Counted from the first letter of the stretch, positions 54,199 through 63,972 are shown. The stretch: DNA of 64,000 nucleotides from Qipengyuania atrilutea (GCF_013370205.1 NZ_JABWGV010000001.1:744001-808000), one strand, 5' to 3'. The notes: generated by a model not told the origin, from the letters alone. Made by a program: numbers and translations.

Positions 54199-54621
54199 TT
54201 GACCAACCGGATCGACGTCGAACAGCTTTGCGCAGATCGGGGACTCCGCATTACGGAGCAGCGGCGGGTTATCGCCAAGGTCCTGTCCGATAGCGACGAT
54301 CATCCGGATGTTGAACTGCTACACAGCCGCGCATCGGCCATCGATCCGAAGATTTCGATCGCGACGGTGTACCGCACCGTGCGATTGTTCGAGGAAGCCG
54401 GAATTCTCGACCGGCATGATTTCGGAGATGGCCGCGCCCGCTACGAAGCCGCTCCCGAAGCGCACCACGACCACCTGATCGACGTCGAAACCGGCAAGGT
54501 CGTGGAATTCGTCGATCCCGAACTCGAAGCGCTTCAAAAGCAAATAGCGGAGAAGCTGGGCTACCGTCTGGTGGATCACCGAATGGAGCTTTACGGCGTC
54601 CGCCTGGGCCGTGACGACTGA
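54199..54621 (+). CDS. fur: Fur-family metal-dependent repressor
   Basis: A 140-residue Fur-type regulator. N-terminal winged helix with RGLRITEQRRVIAKVL and SIATVYRTVRLFEEAGIL, then metal-binding HDFGDGRARYEAAPEAHHDHLIDVETGKVVEF. The HHDHL and E residues form the regulatory iron/manganese site; the structural CxxC zinc pair is absent, as in many alphaproteobacterial Fur/Mur proteins. The start codon is TTG at 54199, supported by GGGGCAGGAA just upstream. It overlaps plsC by 11 bases. Confidence 0.92.
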   Translation: MTNRIDVEQLCADRGLRITEQRRVIAKVLSDSDDHPDVELLHSRASAIDPKISIATVYRTVRLFEEAGILDRHDFGDGRARYEAAPEAHHDHLIDVETGKVVEFVDPELEALQKQIAEKLGYRLVDHRMELYGVRLGRDD

Positions 54622-55471
54622 CACCGATGCGCGTCGGGCCGGCCTCTCTGCCGAGCGCCTGGCGATCAGGGACGGCAATCCGCCGCCGATCTCTGTTGCG
54701 GGTTGGTTCAGGCTGACAGTCCGGCTTTTCGCGGCAAGTTGTCTGCTTCTTGTATGCGTCCCGCTTCACTATGCATTTCGTTTGTTTTGGGGGCGCTCGC
54801 CGGTACCAAGGTACTTTCTCAAATATTCTGCGCGCATCATGGGCGCGCGTGTCGAGCGGATCGGTCAGCCGAAAGAGCGGCGCGTCCTCATGCTCGCCAA
54901 CCACGTCAACTGGCTCGACATTCTTGCGATTGCCGGCACCAGTGGAACTGCATTCGTCGCGAAATCGCAAGTAAGGGACACATTCCTTGTCGGCTGGCTT
55001 GCGTCGCTCAACCGGACGATCTTCGTCGCGCGCGAGAACCGGATGGATGTTTCGAGCCAAATTGATGCCGTTCGTGGCGCCTTGACCGACGATATGTCAC
55101 TGACCGTCTTTCCGGAAGGCACGACCGGGGGCGGTCAGTCCTTGCTTCCGTTCAAGACCGCAATGCTCAAGGTCCTGGAACCGCCGCCACCCGGCGTCAT
55201 GGTACAGCCGGTAATCGTCGATTACGGCGCGCTGGCCGAATGGATCGGCTGGACGGGTGATGAAACCGGCGCCGAAAATGCCAAGCGCGTTCTGGCGCGG
55301 CGCGGAACCTTCCCGCTACGTATTCACTTCCTCGAACCCTTCGACCCCTCCGAGTTCGCCGGACGCAAGGCGATCGGCGAAGAGGCGCGGAGACGGATGG
55401 AGCCGGTGCTTCCGGCTAATCTCCAGCGCGCGAAAAGCTCAGGCGATCGGGTTACAGGTCCGCACCGATGA
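54611..55471 (+). CDS. plsC: 1-acyl-glycerol-3-phosphate acyltransferase
   Basis: A 286-residue membrane acyltransferase adding the second fatty acid in phosphatidic acid synthesis. One hydrophobic N-terminal segment (LTVRLFAASCLLLVCVPLHY) precedes the catalytic ANHVNWLDIL (H-x4-D) near residues 95-104, then FPEGTTGGGQSLLPFKTAML near 166-185. GTG start at 54611 inside the fur 3' end. It overlaps the 3' end of a convergent LysR gene by 20 bases. In related genomes as I remember them miaB follows plsC on the same strand; here it does not. Confidence 0.9.
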   Translation: MTTDTDARRAGLSAERLAIRDGNPPPISVAGWFRLTVRLFAASCLLLVCVPLHYAFRLFWGRSPVPRYFLKYSARIMGARVERIGQPKERRVLMLANHVNWLDILAIAGTSGTAFVAKSQVRDTFLVGWLASLNRTIFVARENRMDVSSQIDAVRGALTDDMSLTVFPEGTTGGGQSLLPFKTAMLKVLEPPPPGVMVQPVIVDYGALAEWIGWTGDETGAENAKRVLARRGTFPLRIHFLEPFDPSEFAGRKAIGEEARRRMEPVLPANLQRAKSSGDRVTGPHR

Positions 55472-56351
55472 GCCAGTCGTGGAACTGGCGGACGGGTCTG
55501 TCCTCCAGCGCTGAAACCTTGCAAACGAACCAGTAGCTGTACGGGCTCTCTACCGGCACGTCGAACAAGCGCGCGAGCCGCCCGTCTTGAGACCTTCGGA
55601 AATGATCGTCATGCATAATCGCGATGCCCAGCCCTTGCGCCGCCGCTTCAAGCATGAGCTGACCTGAATCGTAATGATCGATCGCGGCCGGTTCAAAGTT
55701 TTCGAGACCCAGTGCGTCCTTCCACGCTTCGAAGCTCGCAGGCAGTTCATTGTGAATGAGGAAGGTCTGTCTGGCCAATGCCTCGGCATCGGCTGCTTCC
55801 TCTCCCTTCCCGCTCCGCTCGATTTCGCTGGCAAGATCGCGGCTGACGATGGCGTGCACCATGTTGTGGTCGAGCCGCACCGCATGCAGTCCCTGCTTCG
55901 GCCCGCGTGAGAGAATGATCGCAGCATCGAGCGTATCGCCGACCCGGTCTTCCAGATGCGGGCCGGTGTCGATATCGATGTGAAGCTGCGGATGACGCCG
56001 CCGCAAGTCAGCCAGTTTCGGGAACAACCGCTGCGTTCCGAAGAGCGGGAGCACTCCCAGCCGCAAGCGGCTGAGCGCGAGATTGTCCGACTGCCCCTCG
56101 ACCGCACGCGCCAACGCATCAAGGTGCGGCGAGACCGCATTGTAGAACGCCTGCCCCTCATCGGTGAGCTGCATCGACTGCCGCGCGCGGGTGAAGAGCT
56201 TGCGCCCAACGAACTCCTCCAGCGTGCCGATCCGCCGCGAAAGCGCCGACGGGCTGAGCGCGAGTTCCTCCGCCGCCAACCGCGCGGAGCCGAGCCGCAC
56301 GGTGCGCGTGAACGCTTCAAGCGCGCGTAGAGGGGGCAGACGGCGTTGCAT
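55452..56351 (-). CDS. LysR-family transcriptional regulator
   Basis: A 299-residue regulator. The N-terminal winged helix-turn-helix (residues about 4-62) has LPPLRALEAFTRTVRLGSARLAAEELALSPSALSRRIGTLEE, as in GcvA-like LysR proteins. The C-terminal effector domain includes ALDARLFD-like segments and a hydrophobic sensor region. Co-factor and target are unknown. It lies between plsC (convergent, 20-base overlap) and corC on the same strand, with the corC stop 38 bases from its start. Confidence 0.88.
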   Translation of the reverse strand: MQRRLPPLRALEAFTRTVRLGSARLAAEELALSPSALSRRIGTLEEFVGRKLFTRARQSMQLTDEGQAFYNAVSPHLDALARAVEGQSDNLALSRLRLGVLPLFGTQRLFPKLADLRRRHPQLHIDIDTGPHLEDRVGDTLDAAIILSRGPKQGLHAVRLDHNMVHAIVSRDLASEIERSGKGEEAADAEALARQTFLIHNELPASFEAWKDALGLENFEPAAIDHYDSGQLMLEAAAQGLGIAIMHDDHFRRSQDGRLARLFDVPVESPYSYWFVCKVSALEDRPVRQFHDWLIGADL

Positions 56352-56388
56352 GGGTTCCGAGGTCTCGCTCGCTGCTACCGGGTGTCCG

Positions 56389-57354
56389 TCACGCGTCTAC
56401 TTCCTCCGGCGGAGCATGGAGACGCAGGCGCGTTACATGAGTCTCGTCGCCCGCCGTTACCTCGATCCGCCATCCGCTGGGATGTTCGAGCACTTCGCCC
56501 ACGGGCGGAACCTGCTCCGCCAGGATGAAGGCGAGCCCGCCGAGCGTATCCACCGATTCCTCGACCTCTGCGAGCCTCGGATCGATCGCGTCGGCGACGT
56601 CGTCGAGTTCGGCGCGCGCGTCGCAGTCCCACATTCCCTCGCCGATCGAGGTAATGAGCTGCTCGGGCGCATCATCGTGTTCGTCCTCGATCTCGCCGAC
56701 AATTTCTTCGACCAGGTCCTCGATGGTGATAATACCGTCCGTCCCGCTGAACTCGTCGAGCACCACGGCAAGGTGCATTCGCTGCTGCCGCATGTCGGCG
56801 AGCACGTCGAGCGCGTTGCGCGATTGGGGCACGTAGAGCGGCTGACGCATCAGCGTCGTCCAGTCAGCGGGTGGCGCCTCTCCCGATGCCAAGAACGGAA
56901 ACACGTCCTTGATGTGGATCATGCCGATCACGTCGTCGAGGTTTTCGCGGTAAACCGGCATCCGCGAGTGGCCGTGTTCGGAGAACGTAGCGACGAGCTG
57001 CGCCCAGTCGCTGTCCGCCGACATTGCGACGATTTCCTTGCGCGGCACTGCCACATCGTCCGCATCATGCTCGCTGAAGTGAAGGAGGTTACGCAGCATC
57101 TGCCGCTCGACGAAGGACAGATCGCCATTGGGCCGGGTCTCACCTTCGTCCTCAGGCTGCTCGCCCTCGTGCTCGTCGATCGCCTCTTCGAGCTGCGCGC
57201 GAAGCGACCGGTCGGTATCCTCGGCGCCCATCAGACGCCTGATCGCGGGCCACAGCCCGCTGCTACTCTCTGACTCTCCGGCTGGAGAGCTTCGTTCGTT
57301 GTCGGTGTCGGGCATGGCCCTTTGTCGATACTCCGTTGTTTCGCGTAGCGCCAT
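56389..57354 (-). CDS. corC: CorC/HlyC-type CBS domain protein
   Basis: A 321-residue protein: a polar N-terminal region (to about 75), two CBS domains (about 100-220; VPRKEIVAMSADSDW and MRQPLYVPQSRNALDVLADM), then a C-terminal CorC/HlyC transporter-associated domain (GLAFILAEQVPPVGEVLEHPSGWRIEVTAGD). No DUF21 transmembrane domain. CorC-like proteins act with magnesium/cobalt efflux. The start at 57354 is two bases from the ybeY stop; an in-frame ATG at 57315 is an alternative. It closes the miaB-phoH-ybeY-corC gene set. Confidence 0.9.
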   Translation of the reverse strand: MALRETTEYRQRAMPDTDNERSSPAGESESSSGLWPAIRRLMGAEDTDRSLRAQLEEAIDEHEGEQPEDEGETRPNGDLSFVERQMLRNLLHFSEHDADDVAVPRKEIVAMSADSDWAQLVATFSEHGHSRMPVYRENLDDVIGMIHIKDVFPFLASGEAPPADWTTLMRQPLYVPQSRNALDVLADMRQQRMHLAVVLDEFSGTDGIITIEDLVEEIVGEIEDEHDDAPEQLITSIGEGMWDCDARAELDDVADAIDPRLAEVEESVDTLGGLAFILAEQVPPVGEVLEHPSGWRIEVTAGDETHVTRLRLHAPPEEVDA

Positions 57355-57356
57355 AT

Positions 57357-57833
57357 CTAGCGATACGGATCGCCGATTCCCATAGTTCCGAGCGCCTTAA
57401 TTTCGAGCGCCTCCATCGCGTCAGCCTCGGCGTCGTCGTTCACGTGATCGTGCCCGGCAAGATGCAGGAAGCCGTGAACGAGCAGATGTGCGACGTGATC
57501 TTCAAGGCTGACGCCCTTCTCCTGTGCTTCCCGAGCGCAGGTTTCGCAGGCGAGCGCGATGTCGCCGAGCATTTCGGGCGGCCCGTCCACGTCCAAGTCC
57601 TCAAGTTCCTCGCGTAGTAGCATCGGGAAGCTCAAGACATTGGTCGGTTCGTCGCGGTCCCGCCATTCGCGGTTCAGCGCGTGGACTTCCTCGTCGCAGG
57701 TGAAGAGCACGCTCGTCATCAGCCGCGCATTGGCGAGCAGGGGTTCGACGCCTGCCGCCGCTTCGGCCGCGCGGTCAGCGAGCGCATCCCACTCGCCTTC
57801 CGGCCAGCCCTCGACCACGAGGTCGAGGTTCAC
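57357..57833 (-). CDS. ybeY: Endoribonuclease YbeY
   Basis: A 158-residue metal-dependent RNase for 16S rRNA 3' maturation and ribosome quality control. The zinc-binding signature HLLVHGFLHLAGHDH near residues 115-129 carries the three histidines, and DEPTNVLSFP is conserved. The GTG start at 57833 has GGAG seven bases upstream, better than any upstream start. A repeated motif copy lies 34 bases upstream of the start, the third copy in the window. It is followed by corC with a two-base gap. Confidence 0.93.
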   Translation of the reverse strand: MNLDLVVEGWPEGEWDALADRAAEAAAGVEPLLANARLMTSVLFTCDEEVHALNREWRDRDEPTNVLSFPMLLREELEDLDVDGPPEMLGDIALACETCAREAQEKGVSLEDHVAHLLVHGFLHLAGHDHVNDDAEADAMEALEIKALGTMGIGDPYR

Positions 57834-57867
57834 GCCGCCACTCCGTTCGTCGCCGCTAAGGCACGCT

Positions 57868-57882
57868 TGGAACACATGGAAC
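57868..57882 (-). repeat. Dispersed motif, copy 3
   Basis: The minus strand holds the 15-base core GTTCCATGTGTTCCA, identical to cores at 2288-2302 and 35596-35610. It lies 34 bases upstream of the ybeY GTG start. The flanks differ from copies 1 and 2 apart from a CTTGTACCCC-like stretch preceding it, which resembles the CCCTGTACGG before copy 1. Confidence 0.75.
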
Positions 57883-58052
57883 GGGGTACAAGAGAAAGAA
57901 GTTTTCCGCCTCGTGCAAACGCAGATCGTGCGATGCACGCGGCAGTTTCAGAAGATACGCGGGTGATCATGGCATGACGTTACCGCCCGACGCGGTGTTA
58001 GGAAAGTTTAGGACGAGGAACCCCGCCGCCGACCGCAAGTCCGGCCGATCGG

Positions 58053-58655
58053 TCAGGCCCGCGGCATGGCTCCCGCGCCATCGGACTGGTTCGCCGCGTG
58101 AGACAGCAAAAGCTTTTCCTTTACCGATTCCCGCGACATCGCAATGACATGCTCCACGCCCAGGATCGTGATGGCGAGCGAGCCTTCCTGGGTCACCTCG
58201 AGATAGCCTTTCGATCTCAAGTACCAGACGTAAAACTCGAACTGGTCTTCCGTACAACCGAGTTTTTCCTGCAATATCCATCCGATAACGCCGGGGTCCG
58301 AAGCCTTTGCCCGGCGCCGCTTGTAAAGGGCGAACAGAATTTCGGCGTGAATCTCGTCGTCGCGGGATGCAGTCTCCTGATCGACGAAGAACTCAGCCTC
58401 CGGAGCATCCGGGTCAGGCGGACGCCCGAAAACCTCGATATACTTCAGATCGTAGTCCGCACGCCGATCTGCGTCCCGCAGGACCTCGTAAGCTGCGACG
58501 ATTTCCCCGAACTTATCTACGTCGGCAGTGGCGGCGTTGTCAGGGTGGAACATCTTCGCGTAGAAGTGATACGCGATCTCCAGCGTTCGGGCGTCGGCGT
58601 AAAAGTCCGCCTTGAGCGTGTCGTAATAGTCGACGAAGTCCGATTCGCTGTTCAT
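58053..58655 (-). CDS. DnaJ-domain protein
   Basis: A 200-residue protein. The first 70 residues are a J-domain: DYYDTLKADFYADARTLEIAYHFYAKMFHPDNA contains the HPD signature near residue 37, and AYEVLRDADRRADYD closes it. After a spacer, residues about 95-180 look like a winged-helix-type domain with an aromatic patch (FEFYVWYLRSKGYLEVTQEGSLAITILGVEHV). No G/F region or zinc centre, so it is a short J-protein, not DnaJ itself. I do not recognise the C-terminal half. It sits between phoH and ybeY, which are usually adjacent. Confidence 0.75.
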   Translation of the reverse strand: MNSESDFVDYYDTLKADFYADARTLEIAYHFYAKMFHPDNAATADVDKFGEIVAAYEVLRDADRRADYDLKYIEVFGRPPDPDAPEAEFFVDQETASRDDEIHAEILFALYKRRRAKASDPGVIGWILQEKLGCTEDQFEFYVWYLRSKGYLEVTQEGSLAITILGVEHVIAMSRESVKEKLLLSHAANQSDGAGAMPRA

Positions 58656-58816
58656 TGCTTACGATAAAACATGAACTGCAGACGTATGCTACTTCAAAGT
58701 CACAAGTAGATACGCAAATTACTGTGCCTGAATAGGAATTTCATTTTGGTCGCGGAGGGTCGTCGGCGACGTAGGGCCTCTCGCAACACTGCTTCCGCAG
58801 ATATCTTGCGCCCTGA

Positions 58817-58850
58817 AAAGCAAACGCCGCCAGCCTCTCGGCCAGCGGCG
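58817..58850 (-). terminator. Rho-independent terminator
   Basis: On the minus strand CGCCGCTGGCC, loop GAGA, and GGCTGGCGGCG (58825-58850) form an 11-bp stem with one G-T pair, followed by TTTGCTTTT (58817-58824). It follows the PEP-CTERM gene stop by 22 bases and ends that transcript before the DnaJ-domain gene. Confidence 0.8.
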
Positions 58851-58872
58851 CTCATTTTCTGTAGCGTGTTAG

Positions 58873-59517
58873 TTATGCGTAACGGACGCGGACGTGTGCC
58901 GGTTTCGTCTTGCGCATCATGCCGCCGACAAAGCCGAAGCCCAGCAGCAGAAGAGCCCAGGTAGCCGGTTCCGGCACAGCAGCGGTCATTTCGCTGATGC
59001 CGCCGATGCGAACCTGGCGAACGTCGCCGACGCCGGTGCCATTCGTCGCGAATGAAACGGATGTTAGCGTGTCACCGTCAGTCGCGCGGATGCCGAAGAA
59101 GTTCTGGCCATTACGGCTGAGGTCGAACGTCTGCATCGTACCGTCGCTGAGCGTGATCGTAACGCTGGTCGTGTTGTCGAGCGAGTCGAACAGGTTGAAC
59201 TCGAACTCGGTAAAGCTAAGCATCGCATCGGCCAGCGTCACGGTCAGGTTGTCGAGGCTTCCGTCGACACCTTCGATACGGGCCTGACCCTGCGACGCTG
59301 CTACGGTCAGCATTTCGTTGCTCGTGAAATTCACGGTCGTGTTGGTCTGGTTGGTCGTTCCGATAACCGACATCCCAGGTTCCTGCTCAACATCGAAGAG
59401 AACGTTTTCGTCCGGCTGAACTTCGCCTGCACCGTCGTAGATGATGACGGCGGCATTCGCCGGAACGGCAACCGCTGCAGCGGCCGCCAATGTTGCTAAT
59501 GTGAGTGTCTTGCGCAC
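58873..59517 (-). CDS. PEPxxWA-CTERM sorting-domain protein
   Basis: A 214-residue exported protein. The N-terminal signal peptide (VRKTLTLATLAAAAAVAVPANA) is followed by a beta-rich middle with many threonines and asparagines (about 25-180) and a C-terminal anchor: VPEPATWALLLLGFGFVGGMMRK near 185-207, that is PEPxxWA, a hydrophobic helix and basic end, the exosortase-type sorting signal found in Sphingomonadales. The GTG start at 59517 has GGAGG seven bases upstream, so it begins exactly before the signal peptide. Function of the mature part is unknown; exosortase is not in the window. Confidence 0.85.
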   Translation of the reverse strand: MRKTLTLATLAAAAAVAVPANAAVIIYDGAGEVQPDENVLFDVEQEPGMSVIGTTNQTNTTVNFTSNEMLTVAASQGQARIEGVDGSLDNLTVTLADAMLSFTEFEFNLFDSLDNTTSVTITLSDGTMQTFDLSRNGQNFFGIRATDGDTLTSVSFATNGTGVGDVRQVRIGGISEMTAAVPEPATWALLLLGFGFVGGMMRKTKPAHVRVRYA

Positions 59518-59712
59518 GGTAATCCTCCAAAAAAAGTAACGTATGTCGGCTCTGCGGATCGCGACCCGTGGCGACTTCTGCGAGTCGTCCTTCAAGAGTT
59601 AACGCTTCTTTAACTATCAGACCGCGCAAGCTTGTATTGCGCGAATCCAACACCGTGCCACACTGACACACGTACTTTGGGTAGGGAACGGGAAGGGGTT
59701 AAGCCTTTGAAG

Positions 59713-59730
59713 GAACAGGACCGACCTGTT

Positions 59731-59731
<1 letters not shown>
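59713..59731 (-). terminator. Hairpin overlapping the phoH stop codon
   Basis: On the minus strand GAACAGG, a five-base loop and CCTGTTC form a perfect 7-bp stem. It begins on the last base of the phoH stop codon and is followed by CTTC without a long T-run. It may act as a weak terminator or as an mRNA 3'-end stabiliser for phoH. Confidence 0.35.
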
Positions 59732-60801
<1,070 letters not shown>

Positions 60802-60891
60802 CGATATCCTTATGCTAAGTCAGCCAAGGATAAGCCATTATTCGCGACCCGCAAGAAGGGGGCGGCATTTCGGACGTGGAGAAAAGGTCGT

Positions 60892-62235
60892 TCAGGCGAT
60901 TGCCGGCTCACACAAAACGCCGCCGAGCGATTGCGGACCGGCGGAAGCGAGGTCGACAGTCACCAGATCGCCGATCCCTACGTCGCCGGTAAAATGTACC
61001 GATTGCAGCCACGGCGACTTGCCGAGCCATTGTCCATCCAGCTTGCCGCGACGCTCGACAAGGACTTCACAGCGCTCGCCCACGCTTGCTTCGTTGAAGG
61101 CCAGCTGGTCGCGGCGGAGGGCGGCTTGGAGGCGCTGAAGCCGCTCGTCCATCACTTCGGGCGCAATCTGGTCGTCCATCGTAGCGGCAGGCGTGCCGGG
61201 GCGCGGCGAATATTTGAAGCTGAAGGCCTGCGCGTAACCGACCGATTCCACCAGCGCGAGCGTGTCGGCGAACTCCGCCTCGCTCTCTCCCGGGAAACCG
61301 ACGATGAAGTCGCCGCTCAGCGCCAAGTCCGGCCGTGCTGCGCGGAACCGGTCGAGCAATTTCAGATAGCTCTCCGCCGTATGGCTCCGGTTCATGGCCT
61401 TAAGCACGCGGTCGCTACCCGACTGCACCGGCAGGTGGAGGTAGGGCATGAGCTTGTCCACCTCGCCGTGCGCGGCGATCAGGTCGTCGTCCATATCGGC
61501 CGGGTGGCTGGTGGTGTAGCGGATACGCGCGAGGCCATCGACCTTCGCGAGCGCGCGGATAAGGCCGCCCAGCCCCACGCTTCGTCCTGCCTCGTTCTCG
61601 CCGGACCATGCGCTGACGTTTTGGCCGAGCAGCGTAATTTCCTTCGCCCCCGCCTCGACCAGTTTGCGCGCCTCGCTGACGAGGTCGCTGTAAGGCCGCG
61701 AGATTTCCGCCCCGCGCGTGTAAGGAACGACGCAGTAGGTGCAGAACTTGTCGCAGCCTTCCTGGATCGTGACGAAGGCCGCCGGATTGATCCGCTTGCG
61801 CTGAGGCAGGGCGGCAAATTTGGCGATTGCCGGCATATCGGTATCGCTCGCCCGCTCGCCGCGCACTGCCTTTGCGAGCATATCGGGCAGGCGGTGATAG
61901 GCCTGAGGGCCGACGACCATGCTGACCGCCGGAGCCCGCGCCATGATCTCTTCGCCTTCGGCCTGCGCGACGCAGCCGGCGACCGCGATCAGCGGCTCCT
62001 TGCCCGCCTTGCGGCCCCGCTTGGTGATGCGGCCGATGTCGGAATACACCTTCTCTGCCGCCTTTTCGCGGATGTGGCAGGTGTTGAGAACGACCAGATC
62101 GGCCTCTTCCCCTTCCGCAGCGGGCGCGATGCCCTGCTCGCCGAGCAGTTCGGCCATGCGCTCGCCGTCGTAGACGTTCATCTGGCAGCCGAAGCTCTTG
62201 ACCCGAAAGGTCTTGGGGGATTTTGCCTGTGTCAT
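60892..62235 (-). CDS. miaB: tRNA-2-methylthio-N6-dimethylallyladenosine synthase
   Basis: A 447-residue radical-SAM methylthiotransferase that modifies A37 of tRNAs. The N-terminal MTTase domain has FGCQMN, VLNTCHIREKA and VAGCVAQ as the three cluster cysteines (near residues 16, 52 and 87), and the radical-SAM cluster is CDKFCTYC near 160-167. The TRAM RNA-binding domain is at the end. Length is normal. It begins the miaB-phoH unit. Confidence 0.96.
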   Translation of the reverse strand: MTQAKSPKTFRVKSFGCQMNVYDGERMAELLGEQGIAPAAEGEEADLVVLNTCHIREKAAEKVYSDIGRITKRGRKAGKEPLIAVAGCVAQAEGEEIMARAPAVSMVVGPQAYHRLPDMLAKAVRGERASDTDMPAIAKFAALPQRKRINPAAFVTIQEGCDKFCTYCVVPYTRGAEISRPYSDLVSEARKLVEAGAKEITLLGQNVSAWSGENEAGRSVGLGGLIRALAKVDGLARIRYTTSHPADMDDDLIAAHGEVDKLMPYLHLPVQSGSDRVLKAMNRSHTAESYLKLLDRFRAARPDLALSGDFIVGFPGESEAEFADTLALVESVGYAQAFSFKYSPRPGTPAATMDDQIAPEVMDERLQRLQAALRRDQLAFNEASVGERCEVLVERRGKLDGQWLGKSPWLQSVHFTGDVGIGDLVTVDLASAGPQSLGGVLCEPAIA

Positions 62236-62286
62236 GCGAAGCGCGCCCTCTAAGCCATTCGCGCGCGCCTCGCAACCGACCTCGCG

Positions 62287-62874
62287 CTAATCGATCCGGT
62301 AGTCGATCGGCTTGAAGCTGCCCCCGTTCGAGGCATAGGCGGAGCACGCGGTGAGCCCGATAACGCAGTCCATCAGCGCCTCGAAGACCACCCGGTCCCC
62401 CGCCTCGCTCGGCGGCGTTTCGACCGACAGCCTGCCGCTCGAACCATCGACCGGCACGTTCATGAACACGTTGAAAGCGCACGGAATGTCGTCTTCGCCA
62501 ATGCCCCAGGGCGACAGCGCCTCGGCGAGATTTCCGAAGCATCCGCGGTGAACCGGCTTGTCGGGATAGAAATGCTTGAATGTCGCGGTGCTGCACGGCG
62601 TAAGCAGAAAGTCATGTGTGCCGGCCGTATCCTCGACGATCTTCAGCATCCCGTTCGACCGGTTCGACCATAGGGTGTTGCCGGCGGTCAGCTTGATCGT
62701 CTGTTCGTAATCGAAGGTCCGCCCGTTCGAGATGACCTCGCGCACGTCGTCCAATCCATAGGCGAGAAGATCGGAGACCTGCGCCCCCTCCGGATCGATT
62801 ACGGTAAGCCGCTGTCCTTTCCCGAGTTCGAAAGCGGTCCCCGACCGCGGCGGAATGCGCTGCTTGCCGGTCAT
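62287..62874 (-). CDS. DUF1989 / urea carboxylase-associated family protein
   Basis: A 195-residue protein. Conserved elements of the DUF1989 family are visible: PPRSGTAFELGKGQRLTVIDPEGAQVSDLLAYG near residues 8-40, the internal SNGRTFDYEQTIKLTAGNTLWSNR, and a cysteine (SPWGI...CAFNVFMNVP) that may matter for catalysis. Family members occur next to urea carboxylase and amino-acid catabolic enzymes and were described as carboxyguanidine deiminases in some species, but not this one. The gene overlaps the next by four bases (ATGA), implying a functional pair. Confidence 0.8.
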   Translation of the reverse strand: MTGKQRIPPRSGTAFELGKGQRLTVIDPEGAQVSDLLAYGLDDVREVISNGRTFDYEQTIKLTAGNTLWSNRSNGMLKIVEDTAGTHDFLLTPCSTATFKHFYPDKPVHRGCFGNLAEALSPWGIGEDDIPCAFNVFMNVPVDGSSGRLSVETPPSEAGDRVVFEALMDCVIGLTACSAYASNGGSFKPIDYRID

Positions 62875-63551
62875 GCGCGCGGATCGCGGAAGGGACAGGT
62901 CCAGTCCTCTCCGACTTCCCGCCCGCTGTACTGCCGCGCCTCGCTGCTTTCGCCGAAGCGCGCAAGCATCGGATTGAGGCTGCCGGCGAGATCGAAATCG
63001 CGCGAGAGGATCGCTTCACGCATACGCTCGTACCGGCCCTCGGCGCGCAACCATTCGAACTGGTTGTGCAGGTTGAAGACCAGGATCGGACGTTCGAAGC
63101 GCCGCGCCGGACGCGACGCATTGGGATGCAGTCCGACGACGAAAAAGGCCTCACCGCCGAAACTGAGGGAAAAGTCGGGTTTGGCGGGATCGGCCCCGAC
63201 GCTCTCGTCATACGGCTGACCGAGCCAGGCATCCTTGTCGGAAAGAGATTGCAGCCGTTGCCACATCGCCTTCTCAAAAGCCTCTTCGGACAGGTTGAGA
63301 GGCCCTTCGAATATCACCGCGAGGCTCCGAAACGCGCTCGGCGGATCGTCACGGTCGGCCCATTCGAGCAGCGCTTCGTGTATCTTGAGGTCGTTCCAGC
63401 CGCTCAGCAGGTCACGAGCGTGGCGCACCTCCAGACGGCCGTTCGCAAGCGCCGACTTCGCACCGACGCAGGGAAAGTCGGGTTCGCGAATGTGGTCTTC
63501 GAATGTGCGGCGGGCGGTATCCGGATCTTTTACGGAAAGTGTGTCGAGCAT
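62871..63551 (-). CDS. YqcI/YcgG family protein (GntA-like heme N-hydroxylase)
   Basis: A 226-residue protein of the YqcI/YcgG family. Conserved pieces: FPCVGAKSAL near residues 26-35, FEGPLNLSEEAFEKAMWQRLQ near 80-100 and the C-terminal CPFRDP. GntA, a member of this family, is a heme enzyme that hydroxylates the guanidine side of a guanitoxin precursor, so an N-oxidation role on an amino acid or guanidine is plausible for this gene. It is the upstream gene of a pair with the DUF1989 gene (ATGA overlap), whose family also handles guanidine-like chemistry. No regulator or transporter is next to it. Confidence 0.75.
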   Translation of the reverse strand: MLDTLSVKDPDTARRTFEDHIREPDFPCVGAKSALANGRLEVRHARDLLSGWNDLKIHEALLEWADRDDPPSAFRSLAVIFEGPLNLSEEAFEKAMWQRLQSLSDKDAWLGQPYDESVGADPAKPDFSLSFGGEAFFVVGLHPNASRPARRFERPILVFNLHNQFEWLRAEGRYERMREAILSRDFDLAGSLNPMLARFGESSEARQYSGREVGEDWTCPFRDPRA

Positions 63552-63627
63552 GGCGTTCTAACGCACAAGGCTCGCTGAGGAACCCAGGAATTAATAAAGT
63601 TTATATGGTTGGCACGTGCGGGAGCGA

Positions 63628-63972
63628 TCAGGCGGCCCGGATCAGTTTCGCAGGGCCGGTAGCGATCGGATCAAGCGCCCGCAAAAGCTGTTCGACAGCC
63701 TGGGGACGAACTAGCCACTGCGCATGCAGGCGTGCTTGCGATCGGTCCCCTTGCGCCAGATTGCGAGCAACCGCCTCGAGACTGCGCTCGTGCGGTGTGA
63801 CGGCTTCGCTTTCGGGAGGAGCAATTCGTACGGGCCCTCGCGCCGCATATTTCAGCACGGACTCGGCGCGTTCGAGCGACCATTTCGCGATTTGCGCGGA
63901 TGCGCCGCGTCCGAATTCACTGTGAGAATGGGCATGGCAACCATGCCAGATCGTGCGAAATTCTTCGATCAT
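63628..63972 (-). CDS. Hypothetical protein
   Basis: A 114-residue protein I do not recognise. The N-terminus is histidine-rich (HGCHAHSHSEFGRG near residues 9-22), followed by alpha-helical segments without clear motifs and no signal peptide or membrane segment. GAGAGG lies eight bases upstream of the ATG at 63972, supporting the start; an ATG five codons upstream is also in frame. It stands alone near the right window edge. Confidence 0.5.
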   Translation of the reverse strand: MIEEFRTIWHGCHAHSHSEFGRGASAQIAKWSLERAESVLKYAARGPVRIAPPESEAVTPHERSLEAVARNLAQGDRSQARLHAQWLVRPQAVEQLLRALDPIATGPAKLIRAA

